DNA of 7,413 nucleotides from Actinomycetota bacterium (GCA_013816275.1 JACDER010000064.1:1-7413), one strand, 5' to 3'; counted from the stretch's first letter, positions 1-6,376 are shown. The notes: a model not told the origin generated them from the sequence alone. Translations and numbers: made by a program.

Positions 1-354
1 CTGCTCACACACGGCAACGAGGCCGCGGTCTCTCCGGACGGCCGCAAGCTCGCGTTCGTGCGCATCGTGGGCAGGAGCCGCTTCGTGTTTATCGCGGGCG
101 CCGACGGGTCGAAACCGCACCGGCTGACCAAGGGAACGAAGCCGGAGGAAGACCCAGCTTGGTCTCCGGACGGCAAGTGGTTGGCCCTCGGACGCGTCGT
201 CGATCCGAAGTCGTTCGTCCGGCACAACAGCATCGTTGTCACGCGAAGCGACGGCACGGCCACCTCTGTGGCCGTCAAGAGCAAGAGCTTCGACCCGTTC
301 TATCCCAGTTGGCGGCGCGGGACACTTCCGGAGGCGACGCGGTCCTCTTGCTAA
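1..354 (+). CDS. PD40/TolB-like beta-propeller protein, C-terminal part
   Basis: The frame is open from base 1 and ends at TAA 352-354, so the N-terminus lies outside the window and 117 residues are visible. Two PD40 (WD40-like, TolB-type) blade motifs are seen: VSPDGRKLAFVR near residues 10-21 and WSPDGKWLALGR near residues 54-65. A degenerate third copy, ending FYPSWRRG, lies near residues 98-105. In this family the repeats form the blades of a beta-propeller that binds proteins or other ligands; many members are exported or sit next to a protease or sensor domain, but nothing here shows which. The protein ends shortly after the last degenerate blade, as expected for a propeller C-terminus. 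It is followed by a 157-nt gap before infC, so it is probably a separate transcription unit. The assignment to PD40 repeats is firm, but the specific function is unknown. Confidence 0.75.
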   Translation: MLTHGNEAAVSPDGRKLAFVRIVGRSRFVFIAGADGSKPHRLTKGTKPEEDPAWSPDGKWLALGRVVDPKSFVRHNSIVVTRSDGTATSVAVKSKSFDPFYPSWRRGTLPEATRSSC

Positions 355-374
355 GCTGGATTTCTGAGCAAGCA

Positions 375-411
375 GGAGCGATCCCGTTCCTCACCTCCCG
401 AGCATCGCTCC
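375..411 (+). promoter_or_regulatory. Stem-loop in the infC leader with an anti-Shine-Dalgarno-like loop
   Basis: GGAGCGAT (375-382) is perfectly complementary to ATCGCTCC (404-411), giving an 8-bp stem around a 21-nt loop. The loop holds TTCCTC (387-392) and ACCTCC (393-398). The first can pair with GAGGAA (484-489) in the infC ribosome binding site. The second can pair with GGAGGT (414-419) just after the stem. Alternative pairings of this kind suit a leader that switches translation on and off, but no folding calculation was possible and the role is inferred. Confidence 0.35.
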
Positions 412-429
412 GCGGAGGTTCAACCGAGT

Positions 430-478
430 CGAACGACGAGGGTTTCGGGACCGCTGGCTGCAGCGGTTTTGTCGTTCG
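430..478 (+). promoter_or_regulatory. Two-part stem-loop just upstream of the infC ribosome binding site
   Basis: CGAACGAC (430-437) pairs perfectly with GTCGTTCG (471-478). Inside it, ACCGCTG (450-456) pairs with CAGCGGT (461-467) around a GCTG tetraloop. The inner hairpin is followed by TTTT (467-470), so it also looks like a weak intrinsic terminator or attenuator. The structure ends only four bases before the AGGAGG at 482-487. infC-rpmI-rplT operons are often autoregulated through leader RNA by L20 or IF-3, so this is a reasonable candidate for such a site. I cannot assign it to a named leader family. Confidence 0.45.
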
Positions 479-481
479 TAC

Positions 482-487
482 AGGAGG
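482..487 (+). promoter_or_regulatory. Strong Shine-Dalgarno sequence upstream of infC
   Basis: AGGAGG matches the anti-SD of 16S rRNA well, yet it lies 24 nt before the TTG start of infC (512), too far for normal use. It is 10 nt before a TTG at 498 and 13 nt before a GTG at 501. Either codon would start a tiny reading frame ending at TGA 513-515. This spacing makes the start of infC uncertain and is discussed in the findings. Confidence 0.5.
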
Positions 488-497
488 AAGTACTAGC

Positions 498-515
498 TTG
501 GTGAAAGCCCTTTGA
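498..515 (+). CDS. Possible leader mini-ORF (MVKAL) overlapping the infC start
   Basis: TTG 498, or GTG 501, opens a frame of four or five codons that stops at TGA 513-515. That stop overlaps the infC start in a TTGA arrangement (TTG 512-514). The mini-ORF is the only reading frame placed well behind the AGGAGG at 482-487. Translation of the mini-ORF could therefore deliver ribosomes to infC by termination-reinitiation. This is inferred from spacing alone. A wrong infC start or a base error in this stretch are the alternatives. Confidence 0.25.
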   Translation: MVKAL

Positions 516-1240
516 GACCACGGCGGCAGGCGGAGCCGGTCCGTCCGGCACCGCAGGCACGAGTCAACGACTCGATTCGCGCCTCACGAGTGAGGCTGAT
601 CGACGAGGACGGTTCGCAGGTGGGGGTCAAGGAGATCAAGGAGGCGCTCGACTACGCGCACTCGAAGGATCTCGACCTCGTGGAGGTAGCCGGGCAGGCC
701 GACCCGCCGGTCGCGCGGATCATGGACTACGGGAAGTACCGGTACGAGCAGGAGCAGAAGGCCAAGCTGGCGCGCAAGCACCAGTCCCAGATTCACGTCA
801 AGGAGATCAAGCTCAGGCCGAAGATCGGGGTACACGACTACGAGACCAAGAAGGGCCATGTCGTTCGCTTCCTCAACCAGCGGGCCAAGGTCAAGGTCAC
901 GATCATGTTCCGGGGGCGCGAGACCGCGCATCCGGAGCGGGGCCGTGATCTCCTGATGAGGCTCGCCGAAGAGGTCGTGGAGATCGGCCAGGTCGAATCT
1001 CCGCCGCTCCTCGACGGGCGGAACATGGTCATGGTTCTAGGGCCTACCAAGAATGCAGGAGTCACGAAAACCGATGCCAAAACAGAAGACACACAGCGGA
1101 GCGAAGAAACGGTTCAAGGTCAGCGCGGCCGGGAAAATCCTGCGCCGCCGGCGCCACCGGACGACGCCTCCGGGTCACCTGGTGAAGAGCCGTCCAGGGA
1201 AGCGGAAGCGCGGGCGGAAGAACGAGTCGGTCGCGCCTAG
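512..1240 (+). CDS. infC: Translation initiation factor IF-3
   Basis: IF-3 binds the 30S subunit, prevents premature 50S joining and proofreads the start codon and initiator tRNA. Residues about 17-87 form the N-terminal domain, starting ARVNDSIRASRVRLIDEDG and including the family signature RIMDYGKYRYEQ (69-80). A Lys-rich linker follows, then the C-terminal domain (about 93-180) with HVKEIKLRPKIGVHDYETK and ending GRNMVMVLGPTK. The protein has 242 residues, whereas IF-3 cores are about 170-180. The extra 60 residues are a Glu/Pro/Arg-rich tail, and residues 188-242 are encoded in a different frame over rpmI. TTG 512 is the first ordinary start after an in-frame stop at 494-496. Non-AUG starts are known for infC and are part of autoregulation in Escherichia coli, where the codon is AUU. 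The identity is certain; the exact start and the tail are less so. Confidence 0.95.
   Translation: MRPRRQAEPVRPAPQARVNDSIRASRVRLIDEDGSQVGVKEIKEALDYAHSKDLDLVEVAGQADPPVARIMDYGKYRYEQEQKAKLARKHQSQIHVKEIKLRPKIGVHDYETKKGHVVRFLNQRAKVKVTIMFRGRETAHPERGRDLLMRLAEEVVEIGQVESPPLLDGRNMVMVLGPTKNAGVTKTDAKTEDTQRSEETVQGQRGRENPAPPAPPDDASGSPGEEPSREAEARAEERVGRA
1057..1061 (+). promoter_or_regulatory. rpmI ribosome binding site inside infC
   Basis: AGGAG lies 12 nt before the rpmI ATG (1074), within the coding sequence of infC. It supports ATG 1074 rather than the in-frame ATG at 1053, which would add seven residues before the conserved L35 start MPKQKTHSGAKKRF. Confidence 0.5.
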
Positions 1241-1280
1241 CGACGTCAAGACCGTCAAGAAGCTGCTGGGGAGAGGGTGA
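1074..1280 (+). CDS. rpmI: 50S ribosomal protein L35
   Basis: The 68-residue product begins MPKQKTHSGAKKRFK, the standard L35 N-terminus. It continues with a very basic body (GKILRRRRHRT, then KSRPGKRKRGRK) and ends VKTVKKLLGRG, matching the family in length and in both ends. L35 is a small, late-assembling protein that contacts 23S rRNA in the large subunit. The first 167 nt overlap the 3' end of infC in another frame. Third codon positions are strongly G/C in the L35 frame but not in the infC frame, so L35 appears to be the constrained reading here. rplT follows after 6 nt, and the three genes are probably co-transcribed and translationally coupled. Confidence 0.95.
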   Translation: MPKQKTHSGAKKRFKVSAAGKILRRRRHRTTPPGHLVKSRPGKRKRGRKNESVAPSDVKTVKKLLGRG

Positions 1281-1286
1281 GAGCGC

Positions 1287-1649
1287 GTGCCGCGAGTTAA
1301 GCGATCCGTCGCCGCGCGCAAGAAGCGCCGCAAGGTGCTCCATGAAGCGCGCGGGTACTGGGGGCTCAAGCACTCCAGCTACAAGGCCGCGAAGGAGCAA
1401 GTCGAGCACTCACTCGTCTACGCCTACCGTGACCGCAAGAACCGGAAGCGGACGATGCGCTCGCTCTGGATCATCCGCATCAACGCCGCCGCGCGTGGGA
1501 ACGGGCTCTCCTACAACCAGTTCATGGCCGGCCTGCGCATGGCGGAGATCGAGCTCGACCGGAAGGTGCTCGCCGACCTCGCCGTCAGCGACCCGGCCGC
1601 GTTCACGGCCGTCGCCGAGCAGGCGAAGGCCGCGCTCGAGAAGGTGTGA
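1287..1649 (+). CDS. rplT: 50S ribosomal protein L20
   Basis: L20 binds 23S rRNA early in large-subunit assembly and is the usual feedback regulator of infC-rpmI-rplT operons. The product has 120 residues, which is normal. It begins [17 protein letters not shown], continues [19 protein letters not shown], and has the conserved core [20 protein letters not shown] followed by [15 protein letters not shown]. The basic N-terminal arm (1-60) threads into rRNA, and the globular C-terminal half carries the RNA-binding surface used for autoregulation in other bacteria. The start is GTG 1287, six bases after the rpmI stop, with the purine-rich GGGGAGAGGG upstream. The stop TGA (1647-1649) overlaps the GTG of the next gene. 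Confidence 0.96.
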   Translation: MPRVKRSVAARKKRRKVLHEARGYWGLKHSSYKAAKEQVEHSLVYAYRDRKNRKRTMRSLWIIRINAAARGNGLSYNQFMAGLRMAEIELDRKVLADLAVSDPAAFTAVAEQAKAALEKV

Positions 1650-2431
1650 ATCGGGAAGAGCTGCGGGCCACCTTCGAGGAGGTGCCCGAGCTCTACGATC
1701 GCGCGCGGCCGCTCTATCCCCCGCAGGTCTTCGACGATCTCGTCGGATTCGCGCGGCTTCCTGAGGGCGGCCGTATCCTCGAGATCGGGCCCGGGACCGG
1801 GCAAGCGACCCGGCCGCTGGCCGAACGGGGCTACAGCATCGTCGCGGTCGAGCTGGGCGAGCAGCTGGCCGAGGTAGCCCGGCGCAACCTAGCCTCGTTT
1901 CCGAACGTCGAAATCGTCAGGGGCAACTTCGAGACCTGGGAGCCGGAAGCGACCGGATTCGATGCGGTCGTCGCCTTCACCGCCTTCCACTGGATCGATC
2001 CCGAGTCGCGCTTCGTCAAGGTCGCCCGGCTCCTCCGCCCAGGCGGCGCGCTCGCGATCGTCGAGACACAGCACGTTCTTCCAACTGGAAGCGACTCGTT
2101 CTGGGTCGAGGTCCAGGACGACTACGACGCGGTCGTGCCGGATCCCGACAACCGGCCTCCCCCTCCCCCAGAAGAGGTTTTCGACCTGAGCAAGGCGATC
2201 GAGGCGAGCGGGCTGTTCGAGCCGGCGACGGTCCGACGGTACATCTGGGAGGTGACGTACGCGGTGGACGATTACCTCGCCGTGCTCGACACCTATTCCG
2301 GCCACCGTTCGATGAAGGAGGACGAGCGGCTCGAGCTCTACCGGCGCATCCGCCGCCGAATCGAGGCTCGGCCGGAGGAGCGCGTCACGAAGAGCTACCT
2401 AGCGATTCTCAACGCCGCTCGAAGGCAGTGA
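1646..2431 (+). CDS. Class I SAM-dependent methyltransferase
   Basis: The 261-residue product has a complete Rossmann-type methyltransferase fold of the Methyltransf_11/25 kind. Near the N-terminus is [10 protein letters not shown] (17-26), typical of a soil-bacterial subgroup. The SAM-binding motif I is EIGPGTGQ (46-53), followed by the acidic residue E69 at the end of strand 2 (IVAVELGE). Next come [11 protein letters not shown] (106-116) and [12 protein letters not shown] (129-140). The C-terminal part (about 150-261) is less conserved and includes a run of five prolines near residue 170; it probably shapes the substrate site. The substrate cannot be told from sequence, and the fold suits small molecules as much as macromolecules. 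GTG 1646 overlaps the rplT stop, and its own TGA overlaps the next GTG, so it is translated in step with ribosomal genes. That position hints at a translation-related target, but this is only inference. Confidence 0.85.
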   Translation: MNREELRATFEEVPELYDRARPLYPPQVFDDLVGFARLPEGGRILEIGPGTGQATRPLAERGYSIVAVELGEQLAEVARRNLASFPNVEIVRGNFETWEPEATGFDAVVAFTAFHWIDPESRFVKVARLLRPGGALAIVETQHVLPTGSDSFWVEVQDDYDAVVPDPDNRPPPPPEEVFDLSKAIEASGLFEPATVRRYIWEVTYAVDDYLAVLDTYSGHRSMKEDERLELYRRIRRRIEARPEERVTKSYLAILNAARRQ

Positions 2432-3102
2432 TCACGTCTGCGTCGAACCCGCGGCTGAAGCTGATCAAGCGCCTCCAGTCGCGGCGGCAGCGCGAGCGGC
2501 TCGGCCTGTTCGTCTGCGAGGGAGAGGACCTGGTCGAGGCGGGCCGTGCGGCGGGGGCCGAGCCGGTGGACGTCCTGGTGGAGGGCGAGGACGTCGAGCC
2601 CGCGCTGCTCGCCGAGGTCTCCTCGCTCGCGCATCCTCCGCGTGTGGTCGCGATCTTCCGCCGTGCCGACCTGCCCAGGGCTGGCGGGAAGACGACCGGG
2701 CTTGCGTTGTGGAGGGTCGCGGACCCCGGGAACGTCGGGACGCTGCTGCGAACGGCAGACGCGTTCGGCGCGGCGGTCTTTCTCTCCGCCGGGTGCGCCG
2801 ACGTGACCGGGCCGAAAGCACTGCGGGCGTCGATGGGCGCCGTCTTCCGCGTTCCCACCGGTCGCTTCGACGACGCTCCGGGCGGCCGGGTCGCGCTCCT
2901 TCCCCATGGCGGGACGCCGCTCGAGGAGCTCGACCTCTCCGACCCTGTCACCTTCGTCCTCGGCGCTGAGCGCGAGGGCCTGCCCGACGACGTCATCGCC
3001 GCTTGCGACGCCAAAGCGTCGATCGCGGTCGCCGAGGGGGCCGAGTCGCTGAACGTCGCGCTGGCAGGCGCGATCGCGCTCTACGAGCTCAGACGCCGGT
3101 AG
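2428..3102 (+). CDS. TrmH/SpoU family RNA 2'-O-methyltransferase
   Basis: This enzyme family transfers a methyl group from SAM to a ribose 2'-OH in rRNA or tRNA, using a trefoil-knot (SPOUT) domain, usually as a dimer. The 224-residue product has an N-terminal substrate-binding domain (about 1-85: SASNPRLKLIKRLQSRR, then GLFVCEGEDLVEAG). The three SpoU motifs follow: motif 1 DPGNVGTLLRTADAFG (99-114), with N102 and R108; motif 2 FVLGAEREGLP (176-186); and motif 3 AESLNVALAGAIALYE (205-220), with E207, S208 and N210. The start GTG 2428 overlaps the preceding stop as GTGA. The same position after rplT is held in mycobacteria by the gene called tsnR, and Bacillus has a relative (ysgA) beside pheS, both from memory. 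An rRNA target is therefore likely, but the exact nucleotide is unknown. The usual Pro of motif 3 (IPM) is replaced here (IAV, 199-201). Confidence 0.92.
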   Translation: MITSASNPRLKLIKRLQSRRQRERLGLFVCEGEDLVEAGRAAGAEPVDVLVEGEDVEPALLAEVSSLAHPPRVVAIFRRADLPRAGGKTTGLALWRVADPGNVGTLLRTADAFGAAVFLSAGCADVTGPKALRASMGAVFRVPTGRFDDAPGGRVALLPHGGTPLEELDLSDPVTFVLGAEREGLPDDVIAACDAKASIAVAEGAESLNVALAGAIALYELRRR

Positions 3103-4986
3103 TCACCAGGCGCCTCCGCCTCCGCCGCCCCCGCCGCCTCCGCCGCCGCCCGAGAAGCCGCCGCCGAAGCCGCTCGACCCGCTCGAAGACGACGGCGGCG
3201 TCAGCGCCGATCCGAAGCCGGCGGAGAGGTCGCTGATGCCGAGCGCCGTGGCTCCGGAGCCGAGGTTTCCGTTCGGGCTGATCCAGTAGATGGTGCTGGC
3301 CTGGTGCAGCTCCTCGGGCATGTGGAGCTGGGCTCCCTGGAGCACGCGCTCGGCGATCCCGAAGGTGATTCCGTACACGAGGTAGCGCTCCCAGAGCTCG
3401 AGTGAGGCGGGCGGCGCTTCCTGCAGGCGGGGGAAGTCGGTCAGGTACCGGCGGAACGCGTCCCAGCGCTCGGCCTCCGTCTCGGCCTTCGGCGTACGCC
3501 GGCGCCAGAGGCTGACGCGCGCGGCCCCGAAGATGAGGATGACGGCGTTGACGATCGCGCACGCGCCGAGCGCGATCAGGACGATGTCGCTCCAGCGGGG
3601 GGAAAGCGCGCGAAAGCCGTCGATCCCGACCCAGAGCAGCACGACCGCGGCGACGGCAAATGCCCCGATGGCAAGGCCCAGGATTCGCGCGCCGGCATCC
3701 TCGAACCACTGGCGTCGCTTGATCGACGTCGACACCGCCTGCTTGAAGGCCTGAAAGCGCTTCGAGTTCTCTGTTCGTTCGGCGCTGATCCGGTCGCGGA
3801 ACTTCGAGAGCCTCTCCGGTCCGCCGGCGACGACGGAGTCCACCACGTCCGCGACGTCCTGCTCGAACGGAGTCACCTTGCCGTCCTCCCCCTTCGAGAT
3901 CTCCAGGTCAGCGACCTGCTCCTTGTGCAACCCGGCCCAGGTCGACGACTCGGTCGTGACCGGGGTCGCCTTGTACCGGCCGCGGCGGATCAGGTCGAAC
4001 AGCGTCGCGGTGAACTCGTTCGAGCCTACGCCGGAGCTCTGCCGGAGGAGCGGCGGGACGAGTGCGGGCTCGAGGTCGGACGGAGGTTCCTGCTCATACT
4101 CGCGGTCGTACGTGCTGCGCCGCTCGCGCCCGTACAGGAGGTAGACGGCCGTGAGGATGAGGATCGCCGGGCCGAGCCCGAGCGCGAGCAGGATCAGGAT
4201 CGTCCGCCAGATATGGTCGAGCGCGTCGCGGATCTGACGCCGGTCGCTCTCGAAGGACGCAGCAGAGCTCTGCTCCTCGGCGACGATCCGGTCGAGCGCC
4301 TTTTCGTGCACGACGCGGGCGCCTGAAGTGGAGGTAAGCAGCCCGCGGGGGAAGACGGTCCGCAGCTCGACGAACTGCTTCGGCGGGATGTCGAGCGCGG
4401 TCAGGGTCGCGCGCGTCGGACGCCGGGCGACGACCCCGCGCACGAACTCGGGCGCTCCCCAGACGCGGTACGACGGCCCGAGCGCCGCCCGCCGGGGCAA
4501 CCACATCGACGCGTGGAGCTGCGCGAGCCCGACCGCCCACTCGGCGCCCCACACTTTCAGGTTGACGTCGACGACGTCGTCGTAGGCGACGGCGAGACCC
4601 TTGATCCGGTATCCCACCGTGAAGGTGCGCTCCTCCGAAGACGCCTGGAAATGCCAGACGATTCGCAGGCGGTCGCCGAGGCGGGCCATGCCGAAGGTCC
4701 CCGGCGAGCCTGCGCTCCCGAGCTCCGCCGAGGCTCCCGGCGCATACAGCGCGTCGCCCTCGGCCACGCCGACGTGGTCGATCGTCTCGCCGGGCCGGAG
4801 CGGGATGTCCCGGTACGCCCCCGAGAAGGGGCCTACGAACGAGAACGTGATCCGCTCGGCCACGCTCACCGCTCCGTTCGGTACCACCCGCGCGCTGACG
4901 CTCGCCGCCGGGAGGGTGAACTCCTTCGCGACCGCGGTGGGGGCGGCGACGAGCGCCACCGCCAGCGCGATCAGAACTGCACGCGT
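3103..4986 (-). CDS. DUF2207 family membrane protein with poly-Gly tail
   Basis: The product is about 627 residues. It has an export signal (about 2-20, [19 protein letters not shown]) and an extracellular beta-rich DUF2207 domain (about 21-255) including [13 protein letters not shown] membrane segment follows (about 262-285), then a cytoplasmic part with the family-typical [18 protein letters not shown] (322-339). Two more membrane segments lie at about 433-455 and 467-489. A final domain ends in a Ser/Gly tail containing 13 consecutive glycines before AW. Such tails are common in this family, whose molecular role is unknown; members often pair with LemA, as here. The start is unresolved. 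ACG 4986 gives the best signal peptide and has GGGAGG at 4996-4991. CTG 4974 overlaps the lemA-family stop. The nearest ordinary start, GTG 4959, would leave a signal that is too short. Its stop abuts that of the convergent RNA methyltransferase gene. Confidence 0.88.
   Translation of the reverse strand, partial: TRAVLIALAVALVAAPTAVAKEFTLPAASVSARVVPNGAVSVAERITFSFVGPFSGAYRDIPLRPGETIDHVGVAEGDALYAPGASAELGSAGSPGTFGMARLGDRLRIVWHFQASSEERTFTVGYRIKGLAVAYDDVVDVNLKVWGAEWAVGLAQLHASMWLPRRAALGPSYRVWGAPEFVRGVVARRPTRATLTALDIPPKQFVELRTVFPRGLLTSTSGARVVHEKALDRIVAEEQSSAASFESDRRQIRDALDHIWRTILILLALGLGPAILILTAVYLLYGRERRSTYDREYEQEPPSDLEPALVPPLLRQSSGVGSNEFTATLFDLIRRGRYKATPVTTESSTWAGLHKEQVADLEISKGEDGKVTPFEQDVADVVDSVVAGGPERLSKFRDRISAERTENSKRFQAFKQAVSTSIKRRQWFEDAGARILGLAIGAFAVAAVVLLWVGIDGFRALSPRWSDIVLIALGACAIVNAVILIFGAARVSLWRRRTPKAETEAERWDAFRRYLTDFPRLQEAPPASLELWERYLVYGITFGIAERVLQGAQLHMPEELHQASTIYWISPNGNLGSGATALGISDLSAGFGSALTPPSSSSGSSGFGGGFSGGGGGGGGGGGGGAW
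3109..3180 (-). repeat. Low-complexity GGC/GGA repeat encoding the poly-Gly tail
   Basis: The plus strand shows a run of imperfect GCC/TCC triplets whose minus-strand reading is GGC, GGA and GGG. It encodes the glycine-rich end of the DUF2207 protein. The mixed codons argue against recent expansion of a single triplet. The tract is G-rich on the mRNA strand and could form stable structure close to the 3' end of that message. Confidence 0.75.
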
Positions 4987-5525
4987 GGCGCCTCCCGGAC
5001 CGGGTCCTCGATCTCGAAGAACGTGCGTGGCTCGAAGTTGAACATGCCGGCGATGATGTTCGTCGGCACGGTCTGGATGGCGTTGTTGTAGGTCAGGACG
5101 GTGTCGTTGAAGACCTGACGCGAGACGGCGATCTTCTGCTCGGTGTCGGTGAGCTGTGCCTGGAGCTGCTGGAAGTTCTCCGTCGCGCGTAGCTCCGGGT
5201 ACGCCTCTGCGACCGCGAACAGGCGGCCGATGGCAGCGGTCAGCACGTTCTCCGCCTGTGCCTGCTCCGGAACCGTCTTCGCCTCCTGGGCGGCCGTGCG
5301 GGCGCGAGTTACCTCCTCGAACGTTCCGCGCTCGTGCGCCGCGTAGCCCTTGACCGACTCGACGAGGTTCGGGATCAGGTCGTAGCGGCGGCGGAGCTGG
5401 ACGTTGACCTGTGCCCACGCGTTCTGCGTCCTGTTCCTCAGGCGGACGAGCTTGTTGTACTGGAGGACGAGGAAGAGGAGGAGCAGAACCACTACCCCGG
5501 CGATGGCGACGACGATCCAGATCAT
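4971..5525 (-). CDS. LemA family protein
   Basis: LemA proteins are small membrane-anchored proteins with a short N-terminal hydrophobic helix and a long helical-bundle domain outside or at the membrane; their biochemical role is not established. The 184-residue product starts [12 protein letters not shown], and its single membrane helix covers about residues 2-22. The family core follows: [20 protein letters not shown] (23-42), then [20 protein letters not shown] (43-62) and the closing NFEPRTFFE near the C-terminus. Length and motifs are normal. ATG 5525 is chosen because the hydrophobic anchor begins there and because it overlaps the stop of the upstream methyltransferase as ATGA (5525-5522). 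Extending the frame upstream gives an Arg-rich stretch unlike any LemA. The DUF2207 gene follows immediately or overlaps slightly, a common pairing. Confidence 0.93.
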   Translation of the reverse strand: MIWIVVAIAGVVVLLLLFLVLQYNKLVRLRNRTQNAWAQVNVQLRRRYDLIPNLVESVKGYAAHERGTFEEVTRARTAAQEAKTVPEQAQAENVLTAAIGRLFAVAEAYPELRATENFQQLQAQLTDTEQKIAVSRQVFNDTVLTYNNAIQTVPTNIIAGMFNFEPRTFFEIEDPVREAPRVQF

Positions 5526-6283
5526 CCGTGGAAGCCTAAACCGTCCGGGCGGCGGGCGACCCAGATCGTGTCCTCCCCGCCGGCGTAGGGCCTGCGGTCG
5601 AACCAGCCGTAGCAGGCCTCGACCTCGAAGCCGCTCTGCTCGAGCAGCATCCGCCACTCGATCGGGGAGAGCCAGGCGAGCGCCATCGTCGTCTCGCCGC
5701 TGGGGCCGCGGACCGACAGCGTCAGTGTGCGCCCGGCGGTGTCCCAGTCGGCCCGCTCGAAGATGCCCGGCTCGCGCTCGATCCAGCGTCCGTGCGTGTC
5801 GTCGATGTCGTCCTGGGCCGGCGCGAACACGTCGAAGACGAAACGACCGCCCGGCCCGAGCAGCCGGTGGGCCGCGGCGAAGGCGCGCCGGCGCTCCGAG
5901 TCGTCCTGCATGTGGAGCAGCGAGCGGAACGGGCAGATCACAAGCGCCACCGGGCCGCGAATCGGAGGCTCGCGCAGGTCGCCCAGGTGGAGCGCTACGC
6001 GGTCGGCGACGCCGGCCTCGGCCGCGGCCCGGCCGGCGACGGCGAGCATCCCCTCGGACGAGTCGATCCCGAGGACCTCGACCCCCGCCTTGGCGATCGG
6101 GACAGCGATCCGGCCGGTGCCGACGCCGAGCTCGACCACGAGGCCGCCGGATCTCTTCGCCTCCTCGACGTAGAACTGGACGTCCTCGACGACGCTCGTG
6201 CTCCAGGCGTCGTAGAGGCCCGCGATCGCGTCGTAGGAGCCGGGCGGGTCTGCGCTATCTCGGCGTTCTCTCGGCACAGACAT
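5522..6283 (-). CDS. Class I SAM-dependent methyltransferase
   Basis: The 253-residue product has the features of the Methyltransf_25 type. [12 protein letters not shown] (16-27) is a typical N-terminal element. Motif I is [14 protein letters not shown] (51-64), the acidic strand-2 residue is D74 in GIDSS, GDL lies at 101-103, [13 protein letters not shown] at 115-127, and the post-motif strand is [13 protein letters not shown] (141-153). The end ([17 protein letters not shown], then TIWVARRP) is the C-terminal beta-hairpin usual in this subgroup. The substrate is unknown, and it shares only general motifs with the methyltransferase near the start of the window. ATG 6283 is chosen because GAGGA (6297-6293) lies 9 nt before it; longer forms would run into pheS. 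It is the first gene of a likely operon with the LemA and DUF2207 genes. Confidence 0.87.
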   Translation of the reverse strand: MSVPRERRDSADPPGSYDAIAGLYDAWSTSVVEDVQFYVEEAKRSGGLVVELGVGTGRIAVPIAKAGVEVLGIDSSEGMLAVAGRAAAEAGVADRVALHLGDLREPPIRGPVALVICPFRSLLHMQDDSERRRAFAAAHRLLGPGGRFVFDVFAPAQDDIDDTHGRWIEREPGIFERADWDTAGRTLTLSVRGPSGETTMALAWLSPIEWRMLLEQSGFEVEACYGWFDRRPYAGGEDTIWVARRPDGLGFHG

Positions 6284-6332
6284 GTACGGGTTTCCTCGAT
6301 ACGATCGCAGTGGGGAGGAGGATGGTGGCCCC

Positions 6333-6348
6333 GCGACCCACCGGTCGC
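6333..6348. promoter_or_regulatory. Inverted repeat in the divergent pheS/methyltransferase region
   Basis: GCGACC (6333-6338) and GGTCGC (6343-6348) are perfect inverted copies separated by CACC. The repeat lies in the 93-nt gap between two divergent genes, about where the -35 region of a pheS promoter with its -10 at 6365 would fall. It could be an operator or a short RNA hairpin. No regulator can be named. Confidence 0.35.
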
Positions 6349-6364
6349 TCGGAGGGGCCGATGA

Positions 6365-6370
6365 TACATT
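6365..6370 (+). promoter_or_regulatory. Candidate -10 box of pheS, possibly leaderless
   Basis: TACATT fits the TANNNT consensus of actinobacterial -10 elements. It ends six bases before the A of the pheS ATG, which would place the transcription start on or next to the start codon. There is no Shine-Dalgarno sequence at normal distance; the only purine tract, GGAGGGG (6351-6357), is 19 nt away. No good -35 box was seen, which is common for such promoters. The evidence is positional only. Confidence 0.4.
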
Positions 6371-6376
6371 CGCTCG

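Noticed and set aside
352..357. TAAGCT as a -10 box for the infC operon.
   Set aside because: It fits TANNNT, but no supporting -35 was found and such six-mers arise by chance. The promoter may lie elsewhere in 300-430.
159..515. A plus-strand open frame of about 118 codons across the end of the propeller gene and the infC leader.
   Set aside because: It is out of frame with the clear PD40 repeats, has no recognisable domain and has irregular composition. Only its last few codons are discussed, as a mini-ORF.
500..520. CTT TGA at the end of the leader mini-frame resembles the programmed frameshift site of prfB.
   Set aside because: The prfB event is +1, and the +1 frame here does not encode IF-3. 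The IF-3 frame is -1 relative to the mini-frame, and no convincing -1 slippery heptamer or spaced hairpin is present.
3109..3180. A CRISPR-like or satellite repeat suggested by the repeating triplets.
   Set aside because: The repeat is in frame and encodes the glycine tail usual in DUF2207 proteins. There are no spacers and no longer repeat unit.
3089..3709. A second minus-strand open frame within the DUF2207 gene.
   Set aside because: It is Arg-rich and out of frame with the conserved membrane segments and glycine tail, so it is a shadow frame.
4987..5418. An upstream extension of the DUF2207 frame through most of the LemA gene.
   Set aside because: The extension lies on the same strand over a well-conserved LemA sequence, and its translation is low-complexity Arg/Gly/Pro. 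A signal peptide begins near 4986.
6284..6376. A T-box or leader-peptide attenuator in front of pheS.
   Set aside because: The gap is only 93 nt and contains no Phe-codon-rich leader, T-box sequence or terminator with a U-run.
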